In this document: piece by piece, positions 23,170-31,643 of the stretch
Layout: each line of letters starts with the position of its first letter
How positions within the stretch are numbered: the first letter of the stretch is position 1
Assembly: GCA_965603295.1 (NCBI GenBank)
Contig: CBFDCL010000008.1
Span: 1 to 43,026, forward strand
DNA: 43,026 nucleotides
Reading direction: 5' to 3'
DNA from: JAFGWO01 sp965603295
GTDB taxonomy: Bacteria; BMS3Abin14
Notes under the pieces: model-generated
What the model saw: only the letters and a program-made list of their open reading frames with translations
Database searches by the model: none
What the model was told of the DNA's origin: nothing
Program-made: the position numbers and the translations under genes

Positions 23170-23555
23170 CTCTTTATCAACATGGGAAATTGCGACATTT
23201 TTGAAGGAAAAGCGGCTATTGACCCGAAACCTGAAATCGTTTCAATAACCCCGTCAAAAGTAGCTCATTTTGTTTAACATATTGATTTTAAAGGATCTTT
23301 TAATTTGATTAAAAAATAGGCAATCAGGGAAAAACCGCTTTTTGCCGTTCAACAGGGGGGGTTGTACACAGGGTTTTCCACCATGTTTCCACAATCATTG
23401 TGGAAAGGGTGGTTCAGCCATTATTTTTCAATGATTTATGGCGACAGGGGAAATAGAAAAGCCCTTGGGCTGAATATGGTATGCCGGTCCCGGAGGAGGG
23501 TCCCTTTTTAAGCGGCCGTACTTGAACGGTCCCATCGATGCGGAGAGGTGGTAAG
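23170..23555. other. gene-free AT-rich stretch with operator-like palindrome
   Basis: 386 nt between recG and ndk. It is AT-rich for its first half (23225-23335) and contains no plausible ORF, tRNA or clear terminator. Its main feature is the perfect palindrome at 23386-23406. Unlike other gaps here it holds almost no heptad repeats. Confidence 0.5.
23386..23406. promoter_or_regulatory. 21-bp palindrome, possible operator
   Basis: TTTCCACAAT, a central C and ATTGTGGAAA form a perfect 10-bp dyad. Flanking CCACC (23379-23383) and GGTGG (23408-23412) roughly extend the symmetry. It lies 150 bases upstream of ndk. The half-site resembles a DnaA box with two mismatches. A repressor operator for the ndk transcript, or a small hairpin, are the simplest readings. 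Confidence 0.45.
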
Positions 23556-23981
23556 ATGTCAGCTGTAGAAAGGACGTTGTCTATTGTGAAACCCGATGGT
23601 GTTGACAAGAGGGTCATCGGGGAGGTGTTGAAGAGATTTGAGAACTCGGGTCTTCGGATCATGGCTCTCAGGATGATCAGGTTGTCGGCCATTCAGGCCG
23701 GGGGGTTTTACGATGTGCACAGGGAAAGGCCGTTTTTTGAGGATCTTACGAAGTACATGTCCTCCGGTCCTGTGGTGGTTGTAGTCCTTGAGGGAGAACG
23801 AGCCATCGCCCGTGTCCGTGAGATCATGGGCGCCACGGATCCCTCCAAGGCCGCACCCGGAACGATTCGGGCCGATTTTGCCCAGAGCATCGAGAGGAAT
23901 ATCGTTCATGGTTCGGATTCCGGGGAGTCCGCTGCTTTCGAGATCCCATATTTTTTCCCGGCTGTGGCGATCTACGGTTGA
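23556..23981 (+). CDS. ndk: nucleoside diphosphate kinase
   Basis: Transfers the gamma phosphate between nucleoside tri- and diphosphates through a phosphohistidine. 141 residues with ERTLSIVKPDGV at the start, the PFFEDLTKYMSSGPVV segment, the MGATDPSKAAPGTIR motif and catalytic His118 in NIVHGSDS. The ATG at 23556 gives the normal family start; the in-frame ATG at 23538 is too far forward and sits in the GGAGAGGTGG ribosome-site region. rlmN follows after 117 nt. Confidence 0.97.
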   Translation: MSAVERTLSIVKPDGVDKRVIGEVLKRFENSGLRIMALRMIRLSAIQAGGFYDVHRERPFFEDLTKYMSSGPVVVVVLEGERAIARVREIMGATDPSKAAPGTIRADFAQSIERNIVHGSDSGESAAFEIPYFFPAVAIYG

Positions 23982-24098
23982 TGAAATCCGCGCGGAATGT
24001 ACCAGACCCTGGGGGTTGGTCCATTTTTGCCCCAACACCCCCTGCTTTTCTGGTGTTGGATGCCCCGCGCACCATGCCTTGAACATAACGGCCTGATA

Positions 24099-25127
24099 AT
24101 GCGTAATTTTTTTGATCTCACATTCGATGAGCTTGGCCGGATTCTGGTGGACCTGGAAGAAAGACCGTTTCGGGTGGAACAGATCCTCCGATGGGTCTAC
24201 CGGATGGGGGTCGATGATTTCTCCTTGATGACCGACCTTCCGGGGGAACTGCGGGAATCCCTTTCCAGTCTTCTGGACCTGAACCCTGTGAGGAAAATCG
24301 AACACCATGCCGCAGGGGACGGGACGGTAAAGTTCCTTTTCAACCTGGAAGATGGAGTCAGGATCGAGTCGGTCCTGATACCTGATAGGGAGCATTATAC
24401 GTTGTGCATCTCCACCCAGGCCGGGTGTTCGATGTCCTGTGTTTTTTGCGAGACGGGCAGATCAGGCCCGGGCAGGAACCTTTCCATGGGAGAGATCCTT
24501 TCGCAGGTCGTGTATGGATGTCGATTCCTCGGGGACAGGCTCCGTATTCGGAACCTGGTTTTCATGGGGATGGGAGAACCCCTCCAGAACCTTGAGGCGC
24601 TCCTTCCGGCCCTGGAGATTATTCTTAGCGGGAGGGCTCTCGATTTCAGCCCCAGAAGGGTTACGGTATCCACTTGCGGGTGGGTTCCGGGAATGGATAT
24701 CCTCGGTGCCAGGGGGTTGGACGTGAACCTGGCTGTGTCCCTGAACGCGACCCAGGATAATACGCGCTCAAGGATTATGCCCGTCAATCGAAAATTTCCT
24801 TTAAAAATGCTTATGAAAGCCATCAGACGATACCCTCTAAAACCGAGAAGAAGGATCACTATCGAGTATGTCCTCATCGAAAATGTCAACGATTCACAGG
24901 ACGATGCGGCCAGGCTGGCGGCGCTGATGGCCGGGATCCCCGCGAAGATCAATCTCATCCCGTGTAACGTCAATTCCTCTGCCTTCAAGGCACCTGGCAG
25001 CGTGCGGACCCGGGCCTTTCAGGAGACCCTCCTTGGAAGGGGAGTCCTGGCCACCCTGAGGTCGAGCAGGGGAGAGGAGATTATGGCTGCCTGCGGGCAA
25101 CTCAAAAGAACGGCAAACGGAACCTGA
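24099..25127 (+). CDS. rlmN: 23S rRNA/tRNA adenine-C2 methyltransferase RlmN
   Basis: A radical SAM enzyme that methylates A2503 of 23S rRNA and A37 of some tRNAs. The 4Fe-4S cysteines are Cys110, Cys114 and Cys117 (CSMSCVFC); Cys103 and the C-terminal Cys332 (MAACGQL) match the two further conserved cysteines of RlmN. The GMGEPLQN, STCGWVPG and INLIPCN segments are typical. The frame is open to 23997, but the first 34 residues it would add are unlike the family. MRNFFDLTFDELG is the usual start and corresponds to the ATG at 24099. rpoH begins two bases after its stop codon. Confidence 0.96.
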   Translation: MRNFFDLTFDELGRILVDLEERPFRVEQILRWVYRMGVDDFSLMTDLPGELRESLSSLLDLNPVRKIEHHAAGDGTVKFLFNLEDGVRIESVLIPDREHYTLCISTQAGCSMSCVFCETGRSGPGRNLSMGEILSQVVYGCRFLGDRLRIRNLVFMGMGEPLQNLEALLPALEIILSGRALDFSPRRVTVSTCGWVPGMDILGARGLDVNLAVSLNATQDNTRSRIMPVNRKFPLKMLMKAIRRYPLKPRRRITIEYVLIENVNDSQDDAARLAALMAGIPAKINLIPCNVNSSAFKAPGSVRTRAFQETLLGRGVLATLRSSRGEEIMAACGQLKRTANGT

Positions 25128-25129
25128 AG

Positions 25130-26158
25130 ATGTCCCAGAAAAAGAAAACAGGGAAGCGTCGCTCAAAAACCGAAGCCGGAAAAGAACCCGGGACCGGGTC
25201 CGACGCGGTCTTTCCGGACGAGATCATTCCTCCCGAACCGAAACCGGTGGAAGGGAGAGCCCTTCCTGGTCAAGACGATCCGATCCCCAAGAAAGACACG
25301 GGATTCAAACCGGTCGTTTACGACTCGGTTTCCGCCTATTATCAGAGCATCCGCCATTATCCGGTTCTTTCCAGGGATGAGGAAAAAGCCCTGGCGATGA
25401 GGTATCTCGAGAAAGAGGACATCGATGCGGCCTACGGACTTGTCACTTCCAACCTGAAACTGGTTATCAAGATCGCCATGGAGTACCGAAGGCTTTGGAG
25501 GGAGATCGTTGATCTCATCCAGGAAGGGAACATGGGCCTCATGCAGGCTGTGAAAAAATACGATCCATACCGGGGGGTTCGATTTTCATCCTACGCAGCC
25601 TGGTGGATTCGGGCTTATATCATCAGATATATCATGAACAATACGCGGATGGTCAAACTGGGCACTACCCAGGCCCAAAGGACGCTGTATTTCCAGATGG
25701 GGAAAGAGAGGGAAAGATTACGACGCCTGGGCATCGAACCGGACTCCAAGACTATCGCCAAATCCCTCAAGGTCAAGGAATCCGAGGTGGAGGAGATGTC
25801 TATGAGGCTCAGTTCCGGGGACCTTTCCCTGGAAACCCCAAGGGGGCCGGAAGGTGATTACACATTGCTTGATACCATCCCTGCCCTGCAGCCGGATACG
25901 GAAACCAGGGTGGCTGATGCCCAGGTGAGGAGCGTATACCTCGAGAAATTGTCCGAATTCGTTTCAGGCCTGGCCGATCGTGACAGGAAGATCTTCACTT
26001 TGAGGTGGATGCGGGATGAACCTTTGACTCTTCAGGAAGTCGGGGAAAAGCTGGGTATTACCCGGGAGAGGGTCAGGCAGTTGGAAGCAAGGATATTAAA
26101 AAACCTCCGTTCACATCTTGAGAGCATTGGCCTTAATGCATCGGATTTCTTTTCCTGA
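25130..26158 (+). CDS. rpoH: RNA polymerase sigma-32 family factor
   Basis: A group 3, RpoH-type heat-shock sigma factor of 342 residues. An N-terminal basic and Pro-rich extension of about 65 residues precedes region 1.2. Region 2 has NLKLVIKIAMEYRR, DLIQEGNMGLMQAVKKYDPYRGVRFSSYAAWWIRAYI and NNTRMVKLGTTQAQRTLYFQM; the last part corresponds to the RpoH box. Region 4 (LTLQEVGEKLGITRERVRQLEARILKNLR) has the helix-turn-helix. It directs polymerase to heat-shock promoters. It is followed after one base by a DegP protease, a typical target of envelope or heat stress control, so the two are probably co-transcribed. The symbol is by similarity; a group 2 factor is less likely because of the RpoH box. 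Confidence 0.88.
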   Translation: MSQKKKTGKRRSKTEAGKEPGTGSDAVFPDEIIPPEPKPVEGRALPGQDDPIPKKDTGFKPVVYDSVSAYYQSIRHYPVLSRDEEKALAMRYLEKEDIDAAYGLVTSNLKLVIKIAMEYRRLWREIVDLIQEGNMGLMQAVKKYDPYRGVRFSSYAAWWIRAYIIRYIMNNTRMVKLGTTQAQRTLYFQMGKERERLRRLGIEPDSKTIAKSLKVKESEVEEMSMRLSSGDLSLETPRGPEGDYTLLDTIPALQPDTETRVADAQVRSVYLEKLSEFVSGLADRDRKIFTLRWMRDEPLTLQEVGEKLGITRERVRQLEARILKNLRSHLESIGLNASDFFS

Positions 26159-26159
26159 G

Positions 26160-27596
26160 ATGAAAAAACTCTTACCAGGTTTTTTGACAGCGGCAGTTTT
26201 TCTGGCAATTCCGATCCTTGCCCTTTCAGAAGTCCCCGATCGCGAACTCGCCGCGGTGAGAAATACCGGCAAAACTTTCGTCCGGATCAGCAGAAAGATC
26301 ACCCCATCGGTGGTTAACATTCGGACCTACCGAACGGTTTCCCCGCGGCGATATGGATTGAGCAAACCGTTCTTCGGGGAGATGTTCGATCCTTTTCGGG
26401 AATTTTTCGGAAAGGATTTTGGGGACCGGTTCAAGGGACCTGATGATGGCGCGAATGTCCAGACCGGACTCGGCTCCGGGGTGATCGTGCGTCCCGAAGG
26501 TGTTGTCCTGACCAATAACCATGTTATCGAGGGTGCCGAGAAGATCATGGTCACCCTTCATGATCGCACGGAACTTCCCGCCCAAATCGTAGGGAGCGAT
26601 CGTCGGACGGATATCGCTGTGCTGAAACTGCCGAAAGGACACTATCCCTCGGCCCCCCTTGGAGATTCCGATGCCATAGAGATAGGGGAATGGGCGATTG
26701 CCATCGGAAACCCCTTCGGTCTGGGACAGAGCGTAACGGCCGGTATTGTCAGCGCCAAAGGACGGGCCAACGTGGGGGTGACCGATCTGGAGGATTTTAT
26801 CCAGACGGACGCTGCCATTAACCCGGGGAACAGTGGAGGTCCCCTGATCAACCTCGATGGGGAGGTGATCGGCATCAATACGGCCATTTTCAGCATGAGC
26901 GGAGGCTACCAGGGGATCGGTTTTGCCGTGCCGTCCAACCTGGCTGCCATTATTCTGGACAGCCTTTTCAGGACCGGGAGGGTCGTAAGATCTGACCTTG
27001 GGGTGAGGGTTCAGGATGCTACGGAAGCGATCCTCCTCGCCGCTGGCGCCGGTGTGAAAAACGGTGTGATTGTCACGGAAGTCCTCTCCGGGGGGGTTGC
27101 GGACAGGGCCGGTGTCAAGCGCGGGGACGTACTGGTCCGTGTCAAGGGAAGGCCGGTGATGGATGCGCCCTCGTTTTACCGGATCGTCAGTCTTCTTCCG
27201 GTGGAGGAGCGGATTCCTGTGGTTCTGTTCAGGGGCGGGGTTCGAAGGACCTTGTTGGTTAAAGTCGGGGAACTTCCCGAGAGGCCGATAGGATCCGATG
27301 TCCGGATTCGTACCGCCTTGGGGTTTACGGTGGAGGATCTGACGGAAAAACTGGCCGAACAGCTGGGATACCGCTATGAGAGAGGAGTTCTTGTCACGAG
27401 GGTTTTTCGCGGGAGTCAGGCGGAGGCCACAGGGTTGGAACCCGGGGATCTTATCGTCAGAGTCAACGGGGATGCGACTCCGGATCTCAGTTCATTCCGG
27501 AAAAGGTTCGAAGCCGTCCAATGGGGCCAAAAGGTTGTTCTGGATCTTAAAAGGGAAGGACGGTCCCTCAAGGTGAAGATGTTTTTGAGGAAGTAG
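26160..27596 (+). CDS. degP: DegP/HtrA periplasmic serine protease
   Basis: 478 residues from the ATG at 26160. The frame is open earlier, but that part lies inside rpoH, and the signal peptide (KKLLPGFLTAAVFLAIPIL) starts here. The trypsin-like domain has the catalytic triad H121 (NNHVIEGA), D151 (RTDIAVLKL) and S225 (NPGNSGGP). Two PDZ domains follow (about residues 285-370 and 380-475), as in DegP/DegQ. It degrades or refolds misfolded envelope proteins. It sits directly behind rpoH and is followed by a repeat block, which ends the operon. Confidence 0.95.
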   Translation: MKKLLPGFLTAAVFLAIPILALSEVPDRELAAVRNTGKTFVRISRKITPSVVNIRTYRTVSPRRYGLSKPFFGEMFDPFREFFGKDFGDRFKGPDDGANVQTGLGSGVIVRPEGVVLTNNHVIEGAEKIMVTLHDRTELPAQIVGSDRRTDIAVLKLPKGHYPSAPLGDSDAIEIGEWAIAIGNPFGLGQSVTAGIVSAKGRANVGVTDLEDFIQTDAAINPGNSGGPLINLDGEVIGINTAIFSMSGGYQGIGFAVPSNLAAIILDSLFRTGRVVRSDLGVRVQDATEAILLAAGAGVKNGVIVTEVLSGGVADRAGVKRGDVLVRVKGRPVMDAPSFYRIVSLLPVEERIPVVLFRGGVRRTLLVKVGELPERPIGSDVRIRTALGFTVEDLTEKLAEQLGYRYERGVLVTRVFRGSQAEATGLEPGDLIVRVNGDATPDLSSFRKRFEAVQWGQKVVLDLKREGRSLKVKMFLRK

Positions 27597-27600
27597 GAAA

Positions 27601-27765
27601 AAACTGTTTGAAAGTTTGAGAGTTTGAAGTTTGAGGTTGCGGGAAAAGCACGTTGGACATTTGACGTTGGACGTTGGACTGTTCCCTTTAGTTTGATGTT
27701 TGAGGTTTGAAGTTGCAGTTTCAGATGCACGTTCAACGATCAACGTTAAACGTTCAACGGTTTTT
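27601..27765. repeat. repeat block, GTTTGARR and ACGTTGG heptads
   Basis: GTTTGAAA/GTTTGAGA/GTTTGAA/GTTTGAG (about 27606-27636), ACGTTGG/ACATTTG/ACGTTGG/ACGTTGG (about 27650-27679) and AACGATC/AACGTTA/AACGTTC/AACGG (about 27735-27760). The last word is the reverse orientation of the second. It fills the space between degP and the ABC exporter. Confidence 0.75.
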
Positions 27766-27779
27766 TTGGGAGGCACCGT

Positions 27780-28547
27780 TTGATCTCCATTAAGGGGTTG
27801 ACCAAAAGGTACGGTGATTTTGAGGCTGTGGTCAATCTGAACCTCGAAGTGCCTTCCGGTGAGGTGTTCGGTTTTCTCGGTCCCAACGGCGCCGGGAAAA
27901 CGACGACGATCAAGGTGCTCGCGGGGCTTCTCCCCCCAACAAACGGCAGCGTGGTTGTCGGGGGGTTTGACGTCCTGTCGCATCCCCTGGAAGCCAAAGC
28001 TGTGACCGGCTTCATACCGGACACTCCCTTTCTTTTTGAGCGGTTGACAGGAAGGGAATTTCTTCGGTTTGTCGGGCGTCTTTACGGGATGTCCGGAAGG
28101 GGAATCCACGAAGGTGTCAAGGATCAACTCGGGTTCTTTGATCTTGACGATTGGGCCGACCATCTGATCGAGAGTTATTCCCATGGGATGAAAAAACGGC
28201 TGGCCATGGGTGCAGCCCTACTGCACCGGCCGAAGGTGTTGATCGTCGATGAACCGATGGTCGGGCTGGACCCCAAAGGGGCCCGGAAGGTCAGAGGTCT
28301 TTTTACGGACCTTGCCAAAGAGGGAATGACCGTGTTCCTCACCACCCACGAGTTGACCACCGCTGAAGCTGTCTGCGACCGGATCGGAATTATCCATCAC
28401 GGGAGGATTGTGGGAATGGGAAGCGTACGGGATCTTGCTGAGATGGCCCAATCCCCTGGATCCCAGTTAGAGGAGGTATTTCTCCGCCTGACTATCGAGA
28501 GTGAAGGGGAGGAAGCATCCTTCTTCGGAAATATTCCCGGAAAATAA
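27780..28547 (+). CDS. ABC exporter ATP-binding protein
   Basis: 255 residues with Walker A GPNGAGKTT, the Q-loop region FIPDTPFLFE, an ABC signature in degenerate form (ESYSHGMKKRLAMGAALL), Walker B VLIVDEPMVGLD and the H-loop TTHELTTAE. This is the CcmA/DrrA-type exporter family (ABC-2). The start is TTG at 27780 with GGGAGG six bases upstream; no ATG fits. The following gene encodes the membrane partner. The substrate is unknown. Confidence 0.92.
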   Translation: MISIKGLTKRYGDFEAVVNLNLEVPSGEVFGFLGPNGAGKTTTIKVLAGLLPPTNGSVVVGGFDVLSHPLEAKAVTGFIPDTPFLFERLTGREFLRFVGRLYGMSGRGIHEGVKDQLGFFDLDDWADHLIESYSHGMKKRLAMGAALLHRPKVLIVDEPMVGLDPKGARKVRGLFTDLAKEGMTVFLTTHELTTAEAVCDRIGIIHHGRIVGMGSVRDLAEMAQSPGSQLEEVFLRLTIESEGEEASFFGNIPGK

Positions 28548-28626
28548 GCATCGGGTGTCTGGTGACGGGAAAGGGGAGCCTGGTTCAGCTCGGAAGCCGT
28601 CGGCGGAAACGGAGACTGTCTGGAGA

Positions 28627-30324
28627 ATGAGCTCAACGATAGGGTTTATGAGAACTTCCTGGCTGCTGGTCGATTACCGGGTCCGGCAGGGGATCAATTT
28701 CTATCGGTTCCGGGGGGTGAGGAGGATCGCGTGGACTTTCGCCGTCATTCTTCTCGGGGCTTCTTTCGTCTGGTTCGATCACATCTTCTTTCTGAGGCTT
28801 ATCGCTGCCATCCAGGAAAGACTGGAATTCCTTGCACCGTTCATGCTGCAGCAGCTGATTCACACCCTTTTCCTTTCCTTTTTCGGGCTCCTGGCCCTTT
28901 CCAGCATGTCGTCCACCATCTCCGGGTTCTTTATGAGCAGGGAGATCCCCATGCTGTTGACCGCGCCCCTTTCCCCGACAGGATTTATTCTTCAGCGTTT
29001 CTTGCTTGTCTTTGTGCAGAGCTCCTGGATGATCCTTATTTTTGGAGCTCCTCCTTTTTTCGCCTACAGTGCGAGACTTGGGTTGGGATGGGTGTTCATC
29101 GTTGGCTGGGCGCCCGTTTTTATTCTGGTTTGCCTTATCCCGGTCATTATCGGTTCAACTCTGGGGATGCTTCTCATGAGGCTATTGCCCGCTTCCAGGG
29201 TTAACCAGGCCGTAAGTTTCATCAGCGTGGCGGTGGCTTCCCTTGTTATCATCCTTTTTCGCATGAGCCGTCCGGAACGCCTTTTCATGGACGTCCCCAC
29301 CGAAGAGGTGATGGGTTTCGTAGAGGCGATGACCATCCCCGAGTTTCCTCTCCTGCCCACCAGTTGGGCGACCACCGCCGTGGTGGGGTTGAGCAACGGG
29401 GGGTTTGGGGCCCGATACCTGATCAACGTCGCTTACCTGATTGGGGCCTCTCTGGGGCTGGCAGGCCTTTTCTATATTGTGTTTCGGGTTTTTTATCGCG
29501 ACAGCCTCGCTTCCGTTGATGAGGGAAGGGTTCGAAAAGTCAGAAAGAAGATCAGCCTTGCGGAACGTCTTTCCGGACGCCTTGATCCAGTAGTGGGATC
29601 GTATTTCGTGAAGGATATCCTGCTTTTTGCCAGAGATCCCTCGAGGTGGACCCAGCTTTTTCTTCTCGGGGCCCTTGTGGTCCTGTATGTTTACAACGCA
29701 TACAGCTTTCCTCTCGGGGGAATGTTTTACAGCAACCTGGTTGCTTTCCTGAATATGGCCGTCAGCGGATTTGTCATGTCGGCCCTTTGCGTTCGCTTTG
29801 TTTTCCCTTCGGTCAGCCTGGAGGGACAATCCCTATGGGTCACCCTTTCTTCCCCGGTTCCCATGAAGCGGTTCTTTCTGTCCAAATATCTGTTCGCCGC
29901 CCTCCCACTGTGCCTGATATCGCTGCTGCTTTCCTTCGGAACCAACCTGGTGATCGGTGTGAGGGGACCCATGATGGTCCTTTTTACCCTTGCCTCCCTT
30001 GTCATGGCCTTGTCCTTGACGGGGCTCAGTCTTGGCATGGGGGCGATCTATCCGAAGTTCGATTTCGAAAATGAGAGTCAGATTGCCGCCTCTCCCGGGG
30101 GGGTGGCTTCCATGATCCTGAGCCTCGGGTACATCGGGCTGATGGTAGTGTTTCTGGCAGCACCCGTTTACCGGTTTTTCGCCCACCGTATGGGCCTTGG
30201 GGCCCTGATGCGGGGGGATGCCCTTCTCGGCCTGGCGGGGGCTGTGGTTCTTTCCCTGTTGTTCGGCGGTTTCCCTGTTCTTGCCGGTCTCAGAAAAGTC
30301 GGAGACTGGAAGGGAAAACGATGA
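28627..30324 (+). CDS. ABC exporter permease (ABC-2 type)
   Basis: A large polytopic membrane protein with about ten to twelve hydrophobic helices arranged in two halves around a cytoplasmic loop (residues about 285-315, EGRVRKVRKKISLAERLSGR). The first half has the FFMSREIPMLLTAPLSPTGFILQRFL segment typical of putative ABC-2 exporter permeases; an analogous LWVTLSSPVPMKRFFLSKYLF occurs in the second half, so the protein looks like an internal duplication. The frame is open to a GTG at 28501 inside the ATPase gene. ATG at 28627 (565 residues) or 28648 are better starts because the upstream sequence is low-quality and non-membrane. It pairs with the ATPase just upstream. Confidence 0.85.
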   Translation: MSSTIGFMRTSWLLVDYRVRQGINFYRFRGVRRIAWTFAVILLGASFVWFDHIFFLRLIAAIQERLEFLAPFMLQQLIHTLFLSFFGLLALSSMSSTISGFFMSREIPMLLTAPLSPTGFILQRFLLVFVQSSWMILIFGAPPFFAYSARLGLGWVFIVGWAPVFILVCLIPVIIGSTLGMLLMRLLPASRVNQAVSFISVAVASLVIILFRMSRPERLFMDVPTEEVMGFVEAMTIPEFPLLPTSWATTAVVGLSNGGFGARYLINVAYLIGASLGLAGLFYIVFRVFYRDSLASVDEGRVRKVRKKISLAERLSGRLDPVVGSYFVKDILLFARDPSRWTQLFLLGALVVLYVYNAYSFPLGGMFYSNLVAFLNMAVSGFVMSALCVRFVFPSVSLEGQSLWVTLSSPVPMKRFFLSKYLFAALPLCLISLLLSFGTNLVIGVRGPMMVLFTLASLVMALSLTGLSLGMGAIYPKFDFENESQIAASPGGVASMILSLGYIGLMVVFLAAPVYRFFAHRMGLGALMRGDALLGLAGAVVLSLLFGGFPVLAGLRKVGDWKGKR

Positions 30325-30342
30325 CGGAAAGGTGATCAAGGC

Positions 30343-30717
30343 ATGTCTTTAAAAAGTTCAGAAAGGGAAAGATTGTTTTCGCTTCTTGACCGTTTGGGCA
30401 AGATGGAACGAGAGGACCTCCTGAAAGAGTTTACCGAAGATATCCTCGGAGAAGTGAGGGTCCTGGCCCGGGAGCTGAACGAGGAACTGGTCCTGGAAAG
30501 GGTGATTTCGGAAAATCGGTTTGTTGAGGTTATCGGGGATTTGGCGGAGACGAACAGAATCTGGGCACGGCGATATAATGAAACGGTGAACTTGGCCGGA
30601 AAAGCGGCCGCCGAGGGAAAAACAGACCAGGCTCGTTGGATCCTGGACGGGTTTCTCCGGTTCTGCCCCTCCCCGGGTTATCGTTGGCTGGTGGAAAAGA
30701 TGTTAGGGGAGCTCTAA
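30343..30717 (+). CDS. small helical protein of unknown function
   Basis: A 124-residue, mostly alpha-helical, charged protein (MEREDLLKEFTEDILGEVRVLARELNEELV; then KAAAEGKTDQARWILDGFLRFCPSPGYRWLVEKML). The second part looks like a TPR-type helical pair. No signal peptide or membrane segment is present. It starts 18 nt after the permease gene, so it is probably in the same operon. I do not recognise the family. Confidence 0.6.
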   Translation: MSLKSSERERLFSLLDRLGKMEREDLLKEFTEDILGEVRVLARELNEELVLERVISENRFVEVIGDLAETNRIWARRYNETVNLAGKAAAEGKTDQARWILDGFLRFCPSPGYRWLVEKMLGEL

Positions 30718-30724
30718 GGAAAAG

Positions 30725-30875
30725 AAAGTTTCAGAGTTTGAAATTTGAGGTTTGAAGTTGTTTTACACTCAACTGTTTTTTCTCTGCAACCTACACTCTA
30801 CACTGTTTTTCCTTTGGCCTTTGGCCATTGGGTTTTGGACTTTGGTATATCATTCCAGTCACCGGTTACCGTTCA
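30725..30875. repeat. heptad repeat block, GAGTTTG, CTACACT and CTTTGGC words
   Basis: GAGTTTG/AAATTTG/AGGTTTG/AAGTTG (about 30734-30760), CTACACT/CTACACT (about 30791-30804) and CTTTGGC/CTTTGGC/CATTGGG/TTTTGGA/CTTTGGT (about 30812-30846) stand in succession. This is three different heptad words in 120 bases. An ORF running through it upstream of the DUF2284 start is therefore not credible. Confidence 0.75.
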
Positions 30876-30892
30876 TTAATTTTGGAGGCGGC

Positions 30893-31429
30893 ATGGAACA
30901 CGCAGAACTTGAGAGGATTTTCATAGAACATGGGTTCGAAAACTTCACATGGATTTACGCTTCGGATATCGAAGTGGCTCAGTGGGTAAGGATGAAATGT
31001 ACTTACGGATGCGGTTCCTATGGGAAAAAGGCGACCTGCCCTCCGAACGCCCCCTCATTCGAGGAGTGCCGCAGGTTTTTCCAGGATTACGGGACCGGTG
31101 TGTTGTTTCATTTCAGAAAGAAACTCGAAGACCCTGAAAAAAGGGATATTTACACGCGCAAAATCAATAGTGGGCTTCTGAAAGTCGAGAGGGACGTGTT
31201 TCTTTCCGATTATCGAAAAGCGTTTCTTTTTTTCATGGACGAGTGCCAGCTGTGCGAACATTGTCCCGGAACCCTCCTGGAGTGCCGGAACCCGAGAATG
31301 GCTCGGCCCAGTCCGGAATCGTTCTGTGTGGATGTGTTCGCCACGGTAAAGAAGCTCGGATATCCCATTGAAGTCCTCAAGGATTACGACCGGGAGATGA
31401 ACAGGTACGCGTTTTTGATGGTGGAATAA
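30893..31429 (+). CDS. DUF2284 predicted metal-binding protein
   Basis: 178 residues with the DUF2284 cysteine pattern: KCTYGCGSYGKKATCPPNAP near residue 38 and a second cluster CQLCEHCPGTLLEC, then RPSPESFCVDVFATVKKLGYPIEVL. These cysteines probably ligate a metal or an iron-sulphur cluster. The family is common in anaerobes and methanogens; its function is not established. GGAGGCGG directly before the ATG at 30893 fixes the start; the frame is open upstream only through a repeat block. The gene stands apart from its neighbours. Confidence 0.9.
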   Translation: MEHAELERIFIEHGFENFTWIYASDIEVAQWVRMKCTYGCGSYGKKATCPPNAPSFEECRRFFQDYGTGVLFHFRKKLEDPEKRDIYTRKINSGLLKVERDVFLSDYRKAFLFFMDECQLCEHCPGTLLECRNPRMARPSPESFCVDVFATVKKLGYPIEVLKDYDREMNRYAFLMVE

Positions 31430-31640
31430 GGGTAGAATGAAGAAGGTAGAATGTTGAAGGAGGAAGGAAGGGGCTGGACCTAGACCTGGTGCCTCGAACG
31501 GGAGGAGATATGATCTTCCCAGGACTAGGATTAGGACCAGGACCAGGTCAAGGACTTGGTGAAAATAGGTTATTTCGGTACCGGCAGCATCCTGGAGATC
31601 ATTCCCGGATTCTCAATCCTCAATTCTCAATTCGAAATTG
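31430..31640. repeat. repeat block, AGGACC hexamers and TCAATYC heptads
   Basis: Two GAAGGTAGAATG copies lie near 31430-31455. AGGACT/AGGATT/AGGACC/AGGACC in period 6 lies at about 31521-31545, and TCAATCC/TCAATTC/TCAATTC at about 31613-31634. The gap separates convergent DUF2284 and chorismate mutase genes. No terminator was recognised. Confidence 0.7.
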
Positions 31641-31643
31641 ATT

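Noticed and set aside
23379..23412. DnaA boxes or a replication origin
   Set aside because: Best matches to TTATCCACA have two mismatches, and no dnaA, dnaN or DnaA-box cluster is present.
23997..24098. N-terminal extension of RlmN
   Set aside because: The 34 extra residues are Pro/Trp/Cys-rich, unlike the family, whose usual start matches the ATG at 24099.
30752..30892. Hydrophobic N-terminal extension of the DUF2284 protein, resembling a membrane helix
   Set aside because: It is the translation of heptad repeats; a strong GGAGGCGG lies just before the ATG at 30893.
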